DNA of 41,246 nt, taken from contig JAADHW010000042.1 of the NCBI GenBank assembly GCA_013151695.1, positions 1-41,246 of the forward strand, given 5' to 3'. The position numbers and the translations under genes were made by a program. Positions within the stretch are counted from its first letter, which is position 1. Each line of letters starts with the position of its first letter. Positions 9,959-19,667 of this stretch are shown piece after piece. The DNA is from Gammaproteobacteria bacterium (GTDB lineage: Bacteria; Pseudomonadota; Gammaproteobacteria; Pseudomonadales; Azotimanducaceae). The notes under the pieces are model-generated. The model searched no databases. It worked only from the letters and a program-made list of their open reading frames with translations, and was not told the origin of the DNA.

Positions 9959-10339
9959 TTATTGGACCAGAGTCCGAATGGTCCCTAGAAGCTCATCGCG
10001 ACTGAACGGCTTGGTAATGTACTGGTCCGACCCAACAATTCTGCCTTTCGCTTTGTCAAACAAGCCATCTTTAGACGACAACATCACCACAGGAGTAGTT
10101 TTGAATTCAGCATTGTTCTTTATCAACGCACAGGTTTGATAGCCATCAAGCCGCGGCATCATGATGTCTACAAAAATTATTCCAGGACGAGAATCTGCGA
10201 TCTTAGCGAGCGCATCGAAACCATCCGTTGCCGTAATGACATCGAAACCTTCTTTGGTTAGCAGATTTTCTGCGCTGCGCCGAATGGTCTTAGAGTCGTC
10301 AATGACTAAGACTTTGACGCCTTGAAGTGCTTGTTCCAT
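9959..10339 (-). CDS. pilG: Response regulator PilG
   Basis: 126 aa single REC domain: VKVLVIDDSKTIRRSAENLL...FVDIMMPRLDGYQTCALIK...DQYITKPFSRDELL; first gene of the pil-chp cluster. Confidence 0.94.
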   Translation of the reverse strand: MEQALQGVKVLVIDDSKTIRRSAENLLTKEGFDVITATDGFDALAKIADSRPGIIFVDIMMPRLDGYQTCALIKNNAEFKTTPVVMLSSKDGLFDKAKGRIVGSDQYITKPFSRDELLGTIRTLVQ

Positions 10340-10341
10340 CT

Positions 10342-10387
10342 ATGTGGTCCTTTCAATGTGGTCCTCGTGCAATATAGTCCTAGTGCA
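10342..10387 (-). repeat. Three imperfect tandem repeats (14/16/16 bp) forming the pilG leader
   Basis: + strand units ATGTGGTCCTTTCA (10342-10355), ATGTGGTCCTCGTGCA (10356-10371), ATATAGTCCTAGTGCA (10372-10387), immediately upstream of the pilG start codon (10337-10339 on the minus strand). Confidence 0.75.
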
Positions 10388-10590
10388 CCCGCTTTAGAGT
10401 CTCCTTCTCGACGGTACAACACCAACAGCGAAGCACGCTCACACATGCTTTACACTGCCACTGAGTTTGTATCACGGCTAGGTGGTCGTCGCCAGGACCA
10501 GCACCTCAGAAAGGGAGATTGTTCTCATTTTAGTTGCCTAGACCACCCATCCATGGATAACTTAGCCTTTAAAACACCATCTGAATATTT

Positions 10591-11571
10591 ATGACCAAAA
10601 TAGCATTTGTTATGGATCCACTTGAATCGCTATCGCTAGCAAAGGACTCAACCCTGGCCATGATCAGGGCTTGCCAGGCGCGCGGGTTAGAAATTTTCTA
10701 TTTATGTCAAGAAGACATCCTTTTTTGGGAAAATGAGGCGTGTGGCCAATTCAAGACGCTCGAACTGCGAGCTGATTTTGCGGACACCCTTGAGCCGGCC
10801 ATTGCAGGCAATGACTGGTACAAATTGGGCAGTGAACAGAGAGGCCCTCTGGCAGACATGGACATCATTATGATGCGCAAAGATCCGCCATTTGATATGG
10901 AGTTTATCTATACAACCTACCTCTTAGAACGTGCTGAAGAGCAGGGTGTACTGGTGGTCAACAAGCCTCAAAGCCTGCGCGATTGTAATGAGAAATTTTT
11001 TGCCACTGCATTTCCACAATGCGGTCCAGAGTTGGTTGTGAGTAGACGTCATGACGTCCTACGTGAATTCCATACTCAACATAAAAACGTCATCTTCAAA
11101 AAGTTAGACGGTATGGGTGGCGCTTCCATTTTTAGAATCATGCAAGATGACCCCAATCTATCAGTGGTGTTGGAAACGCTGACTGAAAATGAACAAAATC
11201 AAATCATGGGCCAAGTGTACCTACCCGAAATAGCCAATGGTGATAAGCGAATTTTGTTGATAGACGGCGAACCAATACCTTACTCCCTCGCCCGTATACC
11301 CGGCGCAGGAGAAACCCGAGGCAACCTAGCGGCCGGCGGTCGTGCCGAAGGTCGAGAACTCACCGATAAAGACCGCTGGATTGCTGCACAAGTGGGGCCT
11401 GCACTAAAACAGCGCGGCTTGGTATTTGTCGGCATCGACGTCATCGGCGACTATCTGACTGAGATCAATGTCACTTGCCCAACCTGTATTCGGGAACTAG
11501 ATGCACAGTTTTCCATAGACATTGCAGGTACGCTAATGGATACCGTACTGGCCAAGCTCACGACTAACTAA
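10591..11571 (+). CDS. gshB: Glutathione synthetase
   Basis: 326 aa; MDPLESLSLAKDSTLAMI, MRKDPPFDMEFIYTTYLLE, KKLDGMGGASIFR, GDKRILLIDGEPIPYSLARIPGAGETRGNLAAGG, GIDVIGDYLTEINVTCPTC. Confidence 0.97.
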   Translation: MTKIAFVMDPLESLSLAKDSTLAMIRACQARGLEIFYLCQEDILFWENEACGQFKTLELRADFADTLEPAIAGNDWYKLGSEQRGPLADMDIIMMRKDPPFDMEFIYTTYLLERAEEQGVLVVNKPQSLRDCNEKFFATAFPQCGPELVVSRRHDVLREFHTQHKNVIFKKLDGMGGASIFRIMQDDPNLSVVLETLTENEQNQIMGQVYLPEIANGDKRILLIDGEPIPYSLARIPGAGETRGNLAAGGRAEGRELTDKDRWIAAQVGPALKQRGLVFVGIDVIGDYLTEINVTCPTCIRELDAQFSIDIAGTLMDTVLAKLTTN

Positions 11572-11583
11572 CATGCCTGGATT

Positions 11584-12435
11584 ATGAATGCCGTTCTAAC
11601 CACACCCAAAGATCGCCTCAGCTTTGCGCTGTTCTTTGCATTGTCATTGCATGCCTTACTCATTCTTGGAATTGGCTTTTCCTCTGAAGTAAATATGCAA
11701 GATGCGGTGAGTATTGACGTGACCCTATCTTTGGCTGCAGACCTCGAGGCACCTGAAGATGCGGATTTTATTGCAGCGAACAACCAGCTTGGCAGTGGTA
11801 CCGAATCTGAGATCCTCGAAATGACTACAACTGAGGAGGCCGACTTCCACAGCAACGAGTTTCAATCGGTTTTAGCCCAACCCGCGCCCATTCCCGAAGC
11901 AAACCAACAAACCACCGAGCTGTTAACCACTAACGCAAGCTCTGACGAGGTTGCCAATACAGACTTTGAAGAGTTGGCCGATCTCTTAGAAGTCCCCCAA
12001 ACAACCAAGTATGACCGCGAGAAGCTGATGCAGGAAATCGCAAGCCTAGAAGCGCGTATCGCACAAGAGCAGCAGGCGCTGGCAAATATGCCGCGAACGA
12101 AACGCATCAACAGCATGTCAACAAAGTCTGCCGCTGAAGCGGCCTACTTAAACGCCTGGCGACGAAAATGCGAGCGCATCGGACAAATAAATTACCCGGC
12201 CGGCAGCTTAGAAGGTGAAGTGCTTATTTTGGTGTCCATACTTGCAGACGGGAGCCTTCAAGAAGTCCGCGTACTAGAATCGTCCGGGCATCGAGAACTC
12301 GACAGTGCCGCTCTGGCAACTATTCGACAAGCGGCGCCATTTCAACCATTTAATGTCGAAATGCGCAAAACTTATGATCGCTTAGAGTTCACTCGCTGGT
12401 GGCAGTTTAACCAAGTTTCTCGCAGCTCTGGTTAG
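11584..12435 (+). CDS. Energy transducer TonB-family protein
   Basis: 283 aa; N-terminal TM (FALFFALSLHALLILGIGF), coiled-coil region, C-terminal TonB fold (GEVLILVSILADGSLQEVRVLESSGHRELDSAALATIRQAAPFQPF). Confidence 0.88.
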   Translation: MNAVLTTPKDRLSFALFFALSLHALLILGIGFSSEVNMQDAVSIDVTLSLAADLEAPEDADFIAANNQLGSGTESEILEMTTTEEADFHSNEFQSVLAQPAPIPEANQQTTELLTTNASSDEVANTDFEELADLLEVPQTTKYDREKLMQEIASLEARIAQEQQALANMPRTKRINSMSTKSAAEAAYLNAWRRKCERIGQINYPAGSLEGEVLILVSILADGSLQEVRVLESSGHRELDSAALATIRQAAPFQPFNVEMRKTYDRLEFTRWWQFNQVSRSSG

Positions 12436-12464
12436 CAGTTTATGGCAATAGACATGGGGGCTGC

Positions 12465-12881
12465 GTGACCCGCGAAGGTTATTTGTTGGCGTTTGATTTT
12501 GGTCTGAAATACATCGGCATAGCTTGCGCTGAAACGATCACCAGACATGCAAAGGGTGTGGCGACACTAACCGCTCGTTCTGGCATTCCAGCCTGGAAAG
12601 AAATCACACACTTTATCGACGCGTACCACCCTTTCATGTTGGTGGTCGGGTTACCATTAAACATGGATGCGACAGAATCTGATATGTCTATGCAGGCGCG
12701 ACAGTTTGCAAAGCGCCTGAGTCAGCTCACAAATATTCAGATCACACTTCAAGACGAGCGTTTAACCTCACGAGCAGCACGTGCGGAGATAGAAAGAGCC
12801 CAACAACAAGGACGGGTTAAGACAGAGCACGAACTCGCGGCTTGCCTGATCGCAGAAGATTGGTTGCGCTCGCAGCCCTAA
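12465..12881 (+). CDS. ruvX: Putative pre-16S rRNA nuclease RuvX/YqgF
   Basis: 138 aa, GTG start; LAFDFGLKYIGIACAETITRHAKGVATL, LVVGLPLNMDATESDMS, DERLTSRAARAEIE. Confidence 0.93.
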   Translation: MTREGYLLAFDFGLKYIGIACAETITRHAKGVATLTARSGIPAWKEITHFIDAYHPFMLVVGLPLNMDATESDMSMQARQFAKRLSQLTNIQITLQDERLTSRAARAEIERAQQQGRVKTEHELAACLIAEDWLRSQP

Positions 12882-14020
12882 CGAGATCCAAACGATGAGA
12901 TATCGTCATCCGCTTCAATGGATAGGTGATCAACGCCGTCCATTGGGTTTGAATTCGCATCTGAGCCTAACTTGATCATCAAACGTAAATCATTTGCAGA
13001 ATCTGCACTGGCGATAGCCGCATCATAGGTTATTTCTCCCTGGGCGTACAAGTTGTACAGGGATTGATCAAATGTTTGCATTCCCTGTTGGGTGGACTTA
13101 GTCATCAACGGCTTAAGCAAGTGAACTTCACCCTTACGAATATGGTCTGACATGAGTGGTGTGTTGATCAGTATTTCAATGGCTGCTCGACGTCCTTTGC
13201 CATCAACTGTTGGAATCAGCTGTTGGGCAACCATCGCCTTCAAGTTGAGCGATAGATCCATCCAGGTTTGATTGTGTCGATCACTCGGAAAGAAATGAAT
13301 GATTCTATCTAAGGCTTGGTTTGCATTGTTGGCGTGAAGAGTGCACAAACACAGATGCCCAGTTTCCGCAAATGTTATAGCATGCTCCATGGTTTCACGG
13401 CTACGAACCTCACCAATCATGATCACGTCTGGCGCTTGACGCAGAGTGTTTTTCAAGGCTATCTCAAACGAATCTGTATCTACGCCCACTTCACGTTGTG
13501 TAACTATACAACCTTTATGTTGGTGAATAAATTCAATCGGGTCTTCGATGGAAATTATATGCCCGCTTGAATTTTCGTTACGATGACCAATCATCGAAGC
13601 CAATGACGTTGATTTACCGGTACCCGTCGCACCGACGAATATTATGAGACCCCGCTTGGTCATGGCTAATTCTTCGATTACCGGCGGCAGACCAAGATCT
13701 GATACTCGAGGAATATTGACTTCAATTCGGCGCAAAACCATACCAACTAGATTGCGCTGATAAAATGCACTGACCCGAAAGCGCCCAAGACCTCGCGTAT
13801 TGATGGCAAAGTTACATTCGTGTTCTTTAGTAAAAGCTTCTTGCTGATCGGGGTTCATTACCCCGTATACCAATTCCCGAGACTGCTCGGGAGACAACGA
13901 GCTTTTGCCTGCGCTATAGAGTTTGCCGTTGACTTTAATCGTCGGAGGCTTGCCCGCAGTTATAAAAAGATCCGAAGCACCTTTTTCAACCATCAATTTG
14001 AGTAGCTTGTCGAACTCCAT
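12878..14020 (-). CDS. pilU: Twitching motility ATPase PilU
   Basis: 380 aa; Walker A GATGTGKSTSLASMI, FIHQHKGCIVTQREVGVDT, APDVIMIGEVRSRETMEHAITFAETGHLCLCTLHANNANQALDRI; adjacent to pilT. Confidence 0.95.
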   Translation of the reverse strand: MEFDKLLKLMVEKGASDLFITAGKPPTIKVNGKLYSAGKSSLSPEQSRELVYGVMNPDQQEAFTKEHECNFAINTRGLGRFRVSAFYQRNLVGMVLRRIEVNIPRVSDLGLPPVIEELAMTKRGLIIFVGATGTGKSTSLASMIGHRNENSSGHIISIEDPIEFIHQHKGCIVTQREVGVDTDSFEIALKNTLRQAPDVIMIGEVRSRETMEHAITFAETGHLCLCTLHANNANQALDRIIHFFPSDRHNQTWMDLSLNLKAMVAQQLIPTVDGKGRRAAIEILINTPLMSDHIRKGEVHLLKPLMTKSTQQGMQTFDQSLYNLYAQGEITYDAAIASADSANDLRLMIKLGSDANSNPMDGVDHLSIEADDDISSFGSR

Positions 14021-14039
14021 CCTTTAAGCTCCTGCTTGT

Positions 14040-15074
14040 CTAAAAGTTTTCTGGGATCTTAGCTTTCTCTTTTGCCGTGTCGCGCGAAATTGTTCGCTTC
14101 TCGACCAACTCGAGTAAATGCTGATCCAGAGTTTGCATTCCAACCGACGCACCGGTTTGAATGGCCGAGTACATTTGTGCCACTTTGGCTTCCCGCACTA
14201 GGTTGCGTATGGCTGGGGTGCCGATCATGATCTCGTGAGCCGCAACACGACCCCCGTTAACCTTTTTCAACAAAGTTTGCGATATCACCGACTGCAACGA
14301 TTCCGACAACATAGAGCGCACCATGTCTTTTTCCGAGGCTGGAAAAACGTCAATAATACGGTCAATGGTCTTAGCCGCTGAGGTGGTATGCAAGGTGCCG
14401 AATACTAGGTGCCCCGTTTCCGCCGCGGTAAGGGCTAAGCGAATGGTTTCCAAATCTCGTAATTCACCGACCAAAATAATGTCCGGGTCTTCGCGCAATG
14501 CAGAGCGTAGGGCTTCGTTAAAACCATGTGTGTCGCGATGCACTTCGCGTTGATTAACCAGACACTTCTTCGACTCATGAACAAATTCAATAGGGTCTTC
14601 GATAGTCAGAATATGGTCGTAGCGATTATCATTGATATAGTCGACCATAGCCGCCAGCGTGGTGGATTTACCCGACCCGGTTGGTCCGGTCACTAATACC
14701 AAGCCCCTAGGCACCATAGAAATGTCTTTGAATACTTGGCCCATGCTTAAATCATCCATGGTCAATACCTTGGACGGAATGGTTCTAAAAACTGCGCCAG
14801 CACCTCGATTGTGGTTAAACGCGTTAACCCGAAATCGAGCAACACCAGGTACTTCAAAAGAAAAATCTGTTTCTAGAAATTCTTCAAAATCTTTACGCTG
14901 CTTGTCGTTCATGATCTCGTAAATAAGACCATGCACTTCTTCATGTTCTAGCGGAGGCAGATTGATGCGTCTCACGTCACCATCTACGCGAATCATCGGC
15001 GGTAAACCTGCTGAAAGGTGCAAGTCTGACGCCCCTTGTTTGGCGCTAAACGCGAGAAGTTCGGTTATATCCAT
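14040..15074 (-). CDS. pilT: Type IV pilus retraction ATPase PilT
   Basis: 344 aa; MDITELLAFSAKQGASDLHLSAGLPPMIRVDGD, TGPTGSGKSTTLAAMVDYIN, CLVNQREVHRDTHGF, DPDIILVGELRDLETIRLALTAAETGHLVFGTLHTTSAAKTIDRI. Confidence 0.97.
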   Translation of the reverse strand: MDITELLAFSAKQGASDLHLSAGLPPMIRVDGDVRRINLPPLEHEEVHGLIYEIMNDKQRKDFEEFLETDFSFEVPGVARFRVNAFNHNRGAGAVFRTIPSKVLTMDDLSMGQVFKDISMVPRGLVLVTGPTGSGKSTTLAAMVDYINDNRYDHILTIEDPIEFVHESKKCLVNQREVHRDTHGFNEALRSALREDPDIILVGELRDLETIRLALTAAETGHLVFGTLHTTSAAKTIDRIIDVFPASEKDMVRSMLSESLQSVISQTLLKKVNGGRVAAHEIMIGTPAIRNLVREAKVAQMYSAIQTGASVGMQTLDQHLLELVEKRTISRDTAKEKAKIPENF

Positions 15075-15332
15075 GAGCGATCCCTGTCTTTTGAAAAAGC
15101 CTTAACAAAGACTAATTACGAGGGCGCTTGTATCCTATGCAAGCCTTGCATAAGTGCCTGCAATTCACCCCTCGATAGCATCTCATACCGGTAATGGGCG
15201 AAATACGCCTTCGTTCAACGTTATACTATGCTCTCTATTGCATACGCACCACGGCTTAACGCGAGATCCTAATGCACAGCCGCGACCAGTATTCGAATAT
15301 GCGACACTGTTAACACGGATAGTGGGACTTTA

Positions 15333-16055
15333 GTGAGTAGTAACAACAATATCGAACACAATCTTACCGCGTTGACGCACCGAATTCTGCGGGCTTGCGA
15401 GCTTGCGGATCGATCATCTGACAGTGTTACTCTGATTGGCGCGAGCAAAACCAAACCCCTACAAGACATACAAATTGCCTATGCTTTGGGGTTGCGTGAC
15501 TTCGGCGAAAACTACCTTTCCGATGCGCTGACTAAGATTAACAAAATCAATCCAACCACTTATCCGCAGTTGAACTGGCACTTCATTGGTCGTATTCAGA
15601 GCAACAAAACCAACTTGATCGCTCGTCACTTTGATTGGATACATACCTTGGATCGCCCCAAGATTGCCGTGCGCCTAAACCATCAATGCCCACCCATAAA
15701 GAAGCTCAATGTGCTCATTCAAATTAACATTGATAGCGATCCTGCCAAAGGTGGCTTGCAGCTGCATGAGCAGGATGAAATGGACAGCTTGTTGGAGACT
15801 CTGGCTACATGCCCAAACCTACAACTACGCGGCCTCATGACCATTCTGAGTACCGATAAAGATTCTGCGGCCAGCTACGAATCCATGGCACAATTGCACC
15901 ACGACATCGGCGCACGACTGAGTTTGACACAGCGCGAACACTGGGACACTTTGTCGATGGGAATGTCCGGCGATCTGGAAGCAGCAATTCGAGCAGGCGC
16001 AACCCACATTCGTATTGGTACCGTATTGTTCGGTGCCCGCAACCGAGATGCATAG
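15333..16055 (+). CDS. yggS: YggS family PLP-binding protein (PLP homeostasis)
   Basis: 240 aa, GTG start; LIGASKTKPLQDIQIAYALGLRDFGENYLSDALTKI, LNWHFIGRIQSNKTNLIA, LSMGMSGDLEAAIRAGATHIRIGTVLFGAR. Confidence 0.95.
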   Translation: MSSNNNIEHNLTALTHRILRACELADRSSDSVTLIGASKTKPLQDIQIAYALGLRDFGENYLSDALTKINKINPTTYPQLNWHFIGRIQSNKTNLIARHFDWIHTLDRPKIAVRLNHQCPPIKKLNVLIQINIDSDPAKGGLQLHEQDEMDSLLETLATCPNLQLRGLMTILSTDKDSAASYESMAQLHHDIGARLSLTQREHWDTLSMGMSGDLEAAIRAGATHIRIGTVLFGARNRDA

Positions 16056-16063
16056 AGACCAAA

Positions 16064-16918
16064 TTGAGCAACCCTTTAGTATCAGAGACTCTCAAGATCA
16101 CCTTTATAGGTGCGGGCAACATGGCATTTAGCCTAGTTCGTGGTCTTTTAGAGGCCCCCGAAATTGGCCGCAAGCTCGACCTTCACGTCGCTGATCCGCA
16201 GCAAGCACAATTGCATCGATTTGCAAAACTGGCGGTAGAGGTTCATACCGATAACAACATCGCCATCACACAAACCGACGTGGTTGTGTTGGCGGTGAAA
16301 CCTCAAGTAGCGGGGCAAGTTGTGGCTGGGTTAGATCTCACGCCGCATCAATTACTGGTCTCAATTGCCGCCGGCATTAATCTTGCGAGCCTGCAGCAAT
16401 GGACCCGTATGGATCAGCCTATTGTGCGTTGCATGCCTAATACACCAGCCCTGCTCAATGCAGGCATATCCGCGTTATTTGCCAGTTCTAGTTGCTCCCA
16501 GGAGCAGCGACACCACGCCCAAAGTATTTTAGACAGCGCAGGGGTCACTCTTTGGGTGGACGATGAAAATCAACTAGACGCGGTAACAGCAGTTTCGGGA
16601 AGTGGCCCAGCTTATTTTTTCCTACTTATGGAAGCCATGGTTGAAGCCGGTGTTGGCTTAGGCTTGAGCAATGAAGTTGCCACCAAACTTACCTTAGAAA
16701 CTGCCCGCGGTGCCGCGCTCATGGCATTGGACAGCAGCGACGGACCTGCAACTTTACGGCACAACGTAACCTCACCGGGAGGCACAACCGAAGCTGCCTT
16801 GCGCGTGCTCACGGACAATAAAATGAGCGCGACAATTGGCCAAGCTTTGTTCGCAGCCGCGACGCGCTCAACTCAACTGGCCGAGGAGTTCGGACATTCA
16901 TCAGGAGATCGGGATTAA
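16064..16918 (+). CDS. proC: Pyrroline-5-carboxylate reductase
   Basis: 284 aa, TTG start; KITFIGAGNMAFSLVRGLL, VKPQVAGQVV, VRCMPNTPALLNAGISALFA, DAVTAVSGSGPAYFFLLMEAMVEAGV, LRHNVTSPGGTTEAAL. Confidence 0.95.
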   Translation: MSNPLVSETLKITFIGAGNMAFSLVRGLLEAPEIGRKLDLHVADPQQAQLHRFAKLAVEVHTDNNIAITQTDVVVLAVKPQVAGQVVAGLDLTPHQLLVSIAAGINLASLQQWTRMDQPIVRCMPNTPALLNAGISALFASSSCSQEQRHHAQSILDSAGVTLWVDDENQLDAVTAVSGSGPAYFFLLMEAMVEAGVGLGLSNEVATKLTLETARGAALMALDSSDGPATLRHNVTSPGGTTEAALRVLTDNKMSATIGQALFAAATRSTQLAEEFGHSSGDRD

Positions 16919-16920
16919 TT

Positions 16921-17463
16921 ATGGGAAGTTCACTGTTTATCATTCTTGATTTCGCTTTTAGACTGGCGATTCTGCTTTTCCTAGCGCGCTTTTTACTCCA
17001 AGCATGTAAGGCAGATTTCTATAATCCTATTAGCCAGGCAGTGGTTAAAGCCACGGACACCGTATGCAAACCACTACGCACAATCGTACCTAGTTTTGGC
17101 GTTTTTGACATTGCTTCTCTACTCATGGCTTGGCTGGTTGCCATGTTGTCCATTGCTGCAGTCAGCGCTCTATTCCAACCGGAGATGCCAAGTGTGGCGA
17201 CCTTTTTGCTGGGCGGCATCATTAAAACCCTGTTGGTGCTAATTCAGTTTTACAAGTGGAACATCATCATCATCGTTATTGCCAGTTTCATCGCTGCGGG
17301 GACTACGCATCCAGCGCTACAACTATTGAAGCAGTTAGTTGAGCCCTTAATGGCGCCGGTTCGAAAAATTCTACCTTCCTTAGGACCATTAGATTTGTCC
17401 CCCATGGTAGTCATCTTGTTGATCATCGTTGTGGAAGACTTTTTGCTACGCTCATTTCGCTAG
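16921..17463 (+). CDS. yggT: YggT family integral membrane protein
   Basis: 180 aa; two YggT repeats ([47 protein letters not shown] ... [27 protein letters not shown]). Confidence 0.93.
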   Translation: MGSSLFIILDFAFRLAILLFLARFLLQACKADFYNPISQAVVKATDTVCKPLRTIVPSFGVFDIASLLMAWLVAMLSIAAVSALFQPEMPSVATFLLGGIIKTLLVLIQFYKWNIIIIVIASFIAAGTTHPALQLLKQLVEPLMAPVRKILPSLGPLDLSPMVVILLIIVVEDFLLRSFR

Positions 17464-17482
17464 CAAAAATCCCGCACCCTTC

Positions 17483-18631
17483 ATGCCAAGTGTTATCGTT
17501 GAAGATTCCGTAGGAATCGTAAACAGCCAAATCTATACGCACACCCAGCCGTTCACGCTGCAATGCGGCACCACACTGCCGAGCTATGAGTTGGTTTACG
17601 AAACTTATGGCGTCCTAAACGAAAATAAAAGCAACGCTATACTTGTCTGCCATGCCTTGTCTGGGCACCACCATGCAGCTGGTTATCACTCCATGGATGA
17701 GAAAAAACCAGGATGGTGGGATACTTGCATAGGCCCAAACAAGCCAATCGACACTAATATTTTTTATGTTGTCAGTGTTAACAATCTAGGTGGGTGTCAC
17801 GGCAGTACTGGGCCGCTAACACTAGATCCAGAAACACAGAAACTTTACGGTCCGTCATTTCCCAGCGTATTAGTGCGCGACTGGGTGGTCAGCCAATCAC
17901 ATCTTGCCGATCATCTGGGGATCCACAAGTTTGCGGCCATCGTCGGTGGCAGTCTTGGCGGCATGCAAGCTCTACAGTGGACTATAGATTTCCCTGATCG
18001 CGTAAACGCAGCACTGCTCATTGCCTGTGCTGCCAAACTATCCGCACAAAATATCGCCTTCAATGAAATCGCAAGACAAGCAATTACCACAGACCCAAAT
18101 TTTTTCGCTGGCCGCTATGTAGAAAATTCAGTCCAACCTAGCCAAGGACTAATGCTGGCGCGAATGATAGGCCATGTCACCTATTTGTCCGACGATGGCA
18201 TGCGCGAGAGATTTGGCCGGGAACTAAAGTCTGGGGATCTGGGCAGTGGTGGTGGCGTAGAATTTCAAGTGGAAAGCTACCTACATTACCAGGGCAGGGC
18301 ATTCTCCAAACATTTCGATGCTAACACATACGTGCTAATGACTAAGGCGCTAGACTACTTCGACCCTGCTCGCGAAACTGGAAACGACTTAGTCGCCACG
18401 TTTGCACCGGTAAAGGCTAAGTTTCTAGTGCTCTCCTTTAGTAGTGATTGGCGCTTTCCTGTTGAACGATCCAGAGAAATTGTCAACGCGCTCATTGAAG
18501 CTCGAAAAAATGTAGCGGCTGCTGAAATCGAATCAGATCAAGGTCACGATTCATTTTTATTGCCGATAGAACGCTACGTGCGAATACTTCGCAGCTATCT
18601 AATACGTATTGCAGATGAGGTATGCAAATGA
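17483..18631 (+). CDS. metX: Homoserine O-acyltransferase MetX
   Basis: ATG 17483 (tracker start 17429 is 18 codons upstream); [72 protein letters not shown]; paired with metW. Confidence 0.95.
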   Translation: MPSVIVEDSVGIVNSQIYTHTQPFTLQCGTTLPSYELVYETYGVLNENKSNAILVCHALSGHHHAAGYHSMDEKKPGWWDTCIGPNKPIDTNIFYVVSVNNLGGCHGSTGPLTLDPETQKLYGPSFPSVLVRDWVVSQSHLADHLGIHKFAAIVGGSLGGMQALQWTIDFPDRVNAALLIACAAKLSAQNIAFNEIARQAITTDPNFFAGRYVENSVQPSQGLMLARMIGHVTYLSDDGMRERFGRELKSGDLGSGGGVEFQVESYLHYQGRAFSKHFDANTYVLMTKALDYFDPARETGNDLVATFAPVKAKFLVLSFSSDWRFPVERSREIVNALIEARKNVAAAEIESDQGHDSFLLPIERYVRILRSYLIRIADEVCK

Positions 18632-19230
18632 CGCTGCGGGCTGACCTTAAGCTCATCTCCGAGTTGGTGAATCCAAATGCTCGTGTCCTAGACCTAGGCT
18701 GCGGCGAAGGAGATTTGCTTGCTCATCTACAACATACCAAACAAGTAAACGGCTACGGACTTGATGTGGACGCTAATAATATTCGAATTTGTATCGACAA
18801 AGGTGTCAACGTTATAGAACAAAACCTAGACGATGGTTTAAGCAACTTCGCTGATGATAGTTTTGACATGGTGGTGATGACAGAGACACTTCAATCTGTT
18901 CGCGAACCCGATCATCTGCTCAAAGAAATGTTACGCATAGGAGAAGAATGTGTTGTCACCTTCCCCAATTTTGGGCACTGGCGTTGTCGACTACAGTTGA
19001 TGACATTCGGTCGCATGCCAGTGGCAAACCACTTACCTCACTCGTGGTTCAATACCCCTAACATCCACTTGTGCACATTCAAAGATTTCGAGGCACTATG
19101 CCTCGATCTGAATCTACGCATTATTCAGCGTCGAGTCGTGGACTATAAACACAATGAGTACACCTGGCTTTCAAGTGCCCCAAATTTGTTAGGCACGGTG
19201 GCTTTCTATCGTTTGGGAAAAAATTCTTAA
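18622..19230 (+). CDS. metW: Methionine biosynthesis protein MetW
   Basis: 202 aa; [86 protein letters not shown]. Confidence 0.95.
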   Translation: MQMTLRADLKLISELVNPNARVLDLGCGEGDLLAHLQHTKQVNGYGLDVDANNIRICIDKGVNVIEQNLDDGLSNFADDSFDMVVMTETLQSVREPDHLLKEMLRIGEECVVTFPNFGHWRCRLQLMTFGRMPVANHLPHSWFNTPNIHLCTFKDFEALCLDLNLRIIQRRVVDYKHNEYTWLSSAPNLLGTVAFYRLGKNS

Positions 19231-19667
19231 TGCACATGTATTCGCTGTCTAAATGTCTGATGGTTGCTTCAGTTCTTTTTCTATCACCTTGCAGTTTCGC
19301 CGAGCAGAAAGTTGTTTTCGGCGAATATGAAATCCACTACATCGTCATTCCCACCACATTTTTAGATTCGTCCGTTGCAAACCAGTACAACCTTGTCCGC
19401 GGCAATGATCGAGCCCTGGTTAATATTTCGATTCTGAACGCCGAGTCCAAAGGCGTCCAAGCGGTGGTTACAGGCACATCTAAAAATTTAATAGGGCAAA
19501 TTCAAACCTTGTCATTCGCTGAAGTGAAAGAGCAGCAGGCGATTTACTATCTTGCCCAATTACGACACGCCGACGAAGAACATCACCGACTGGAAATCAG
19601 CATCCAGTTGCCGAATGGCAAAACCGCTCACCTTGATTTCAGACAAAAAATGTACTGGGAACGCTGA
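19230..19667 (+). CDS. DUF4426-type exported protein
   Basis: 145 aa with signal peptide (LMVASVLFLSPCSFA); EYEIHYIVIPTTFLDSSVANQYNLVRGNDRALVNISIL; position metW-DUF4426-rdgB as in Pseudomonas. Confidence 0.82.
   Translation: MHMYSLSKCLMVASVLFLSPCSFAEQKVVFGEYEIHYIVIPTTFLDSSVANQYNLVRGNDRALVNISILNAESKGVQAVVTGTSKNLIGQIQTLSFAEVKEQQAIYYLAQLRHADEEHHRLEISIQLPNGKTAHLDFRQKMYWER

Noticed and set aside
15075-15332. Possible promoter (TATACT near 15220) or small RNA in the 258-bp pilT/yggS divergent region
   Set aside because: No convincing paired -35/-10, conserved structure or terminator could be identified by eye.
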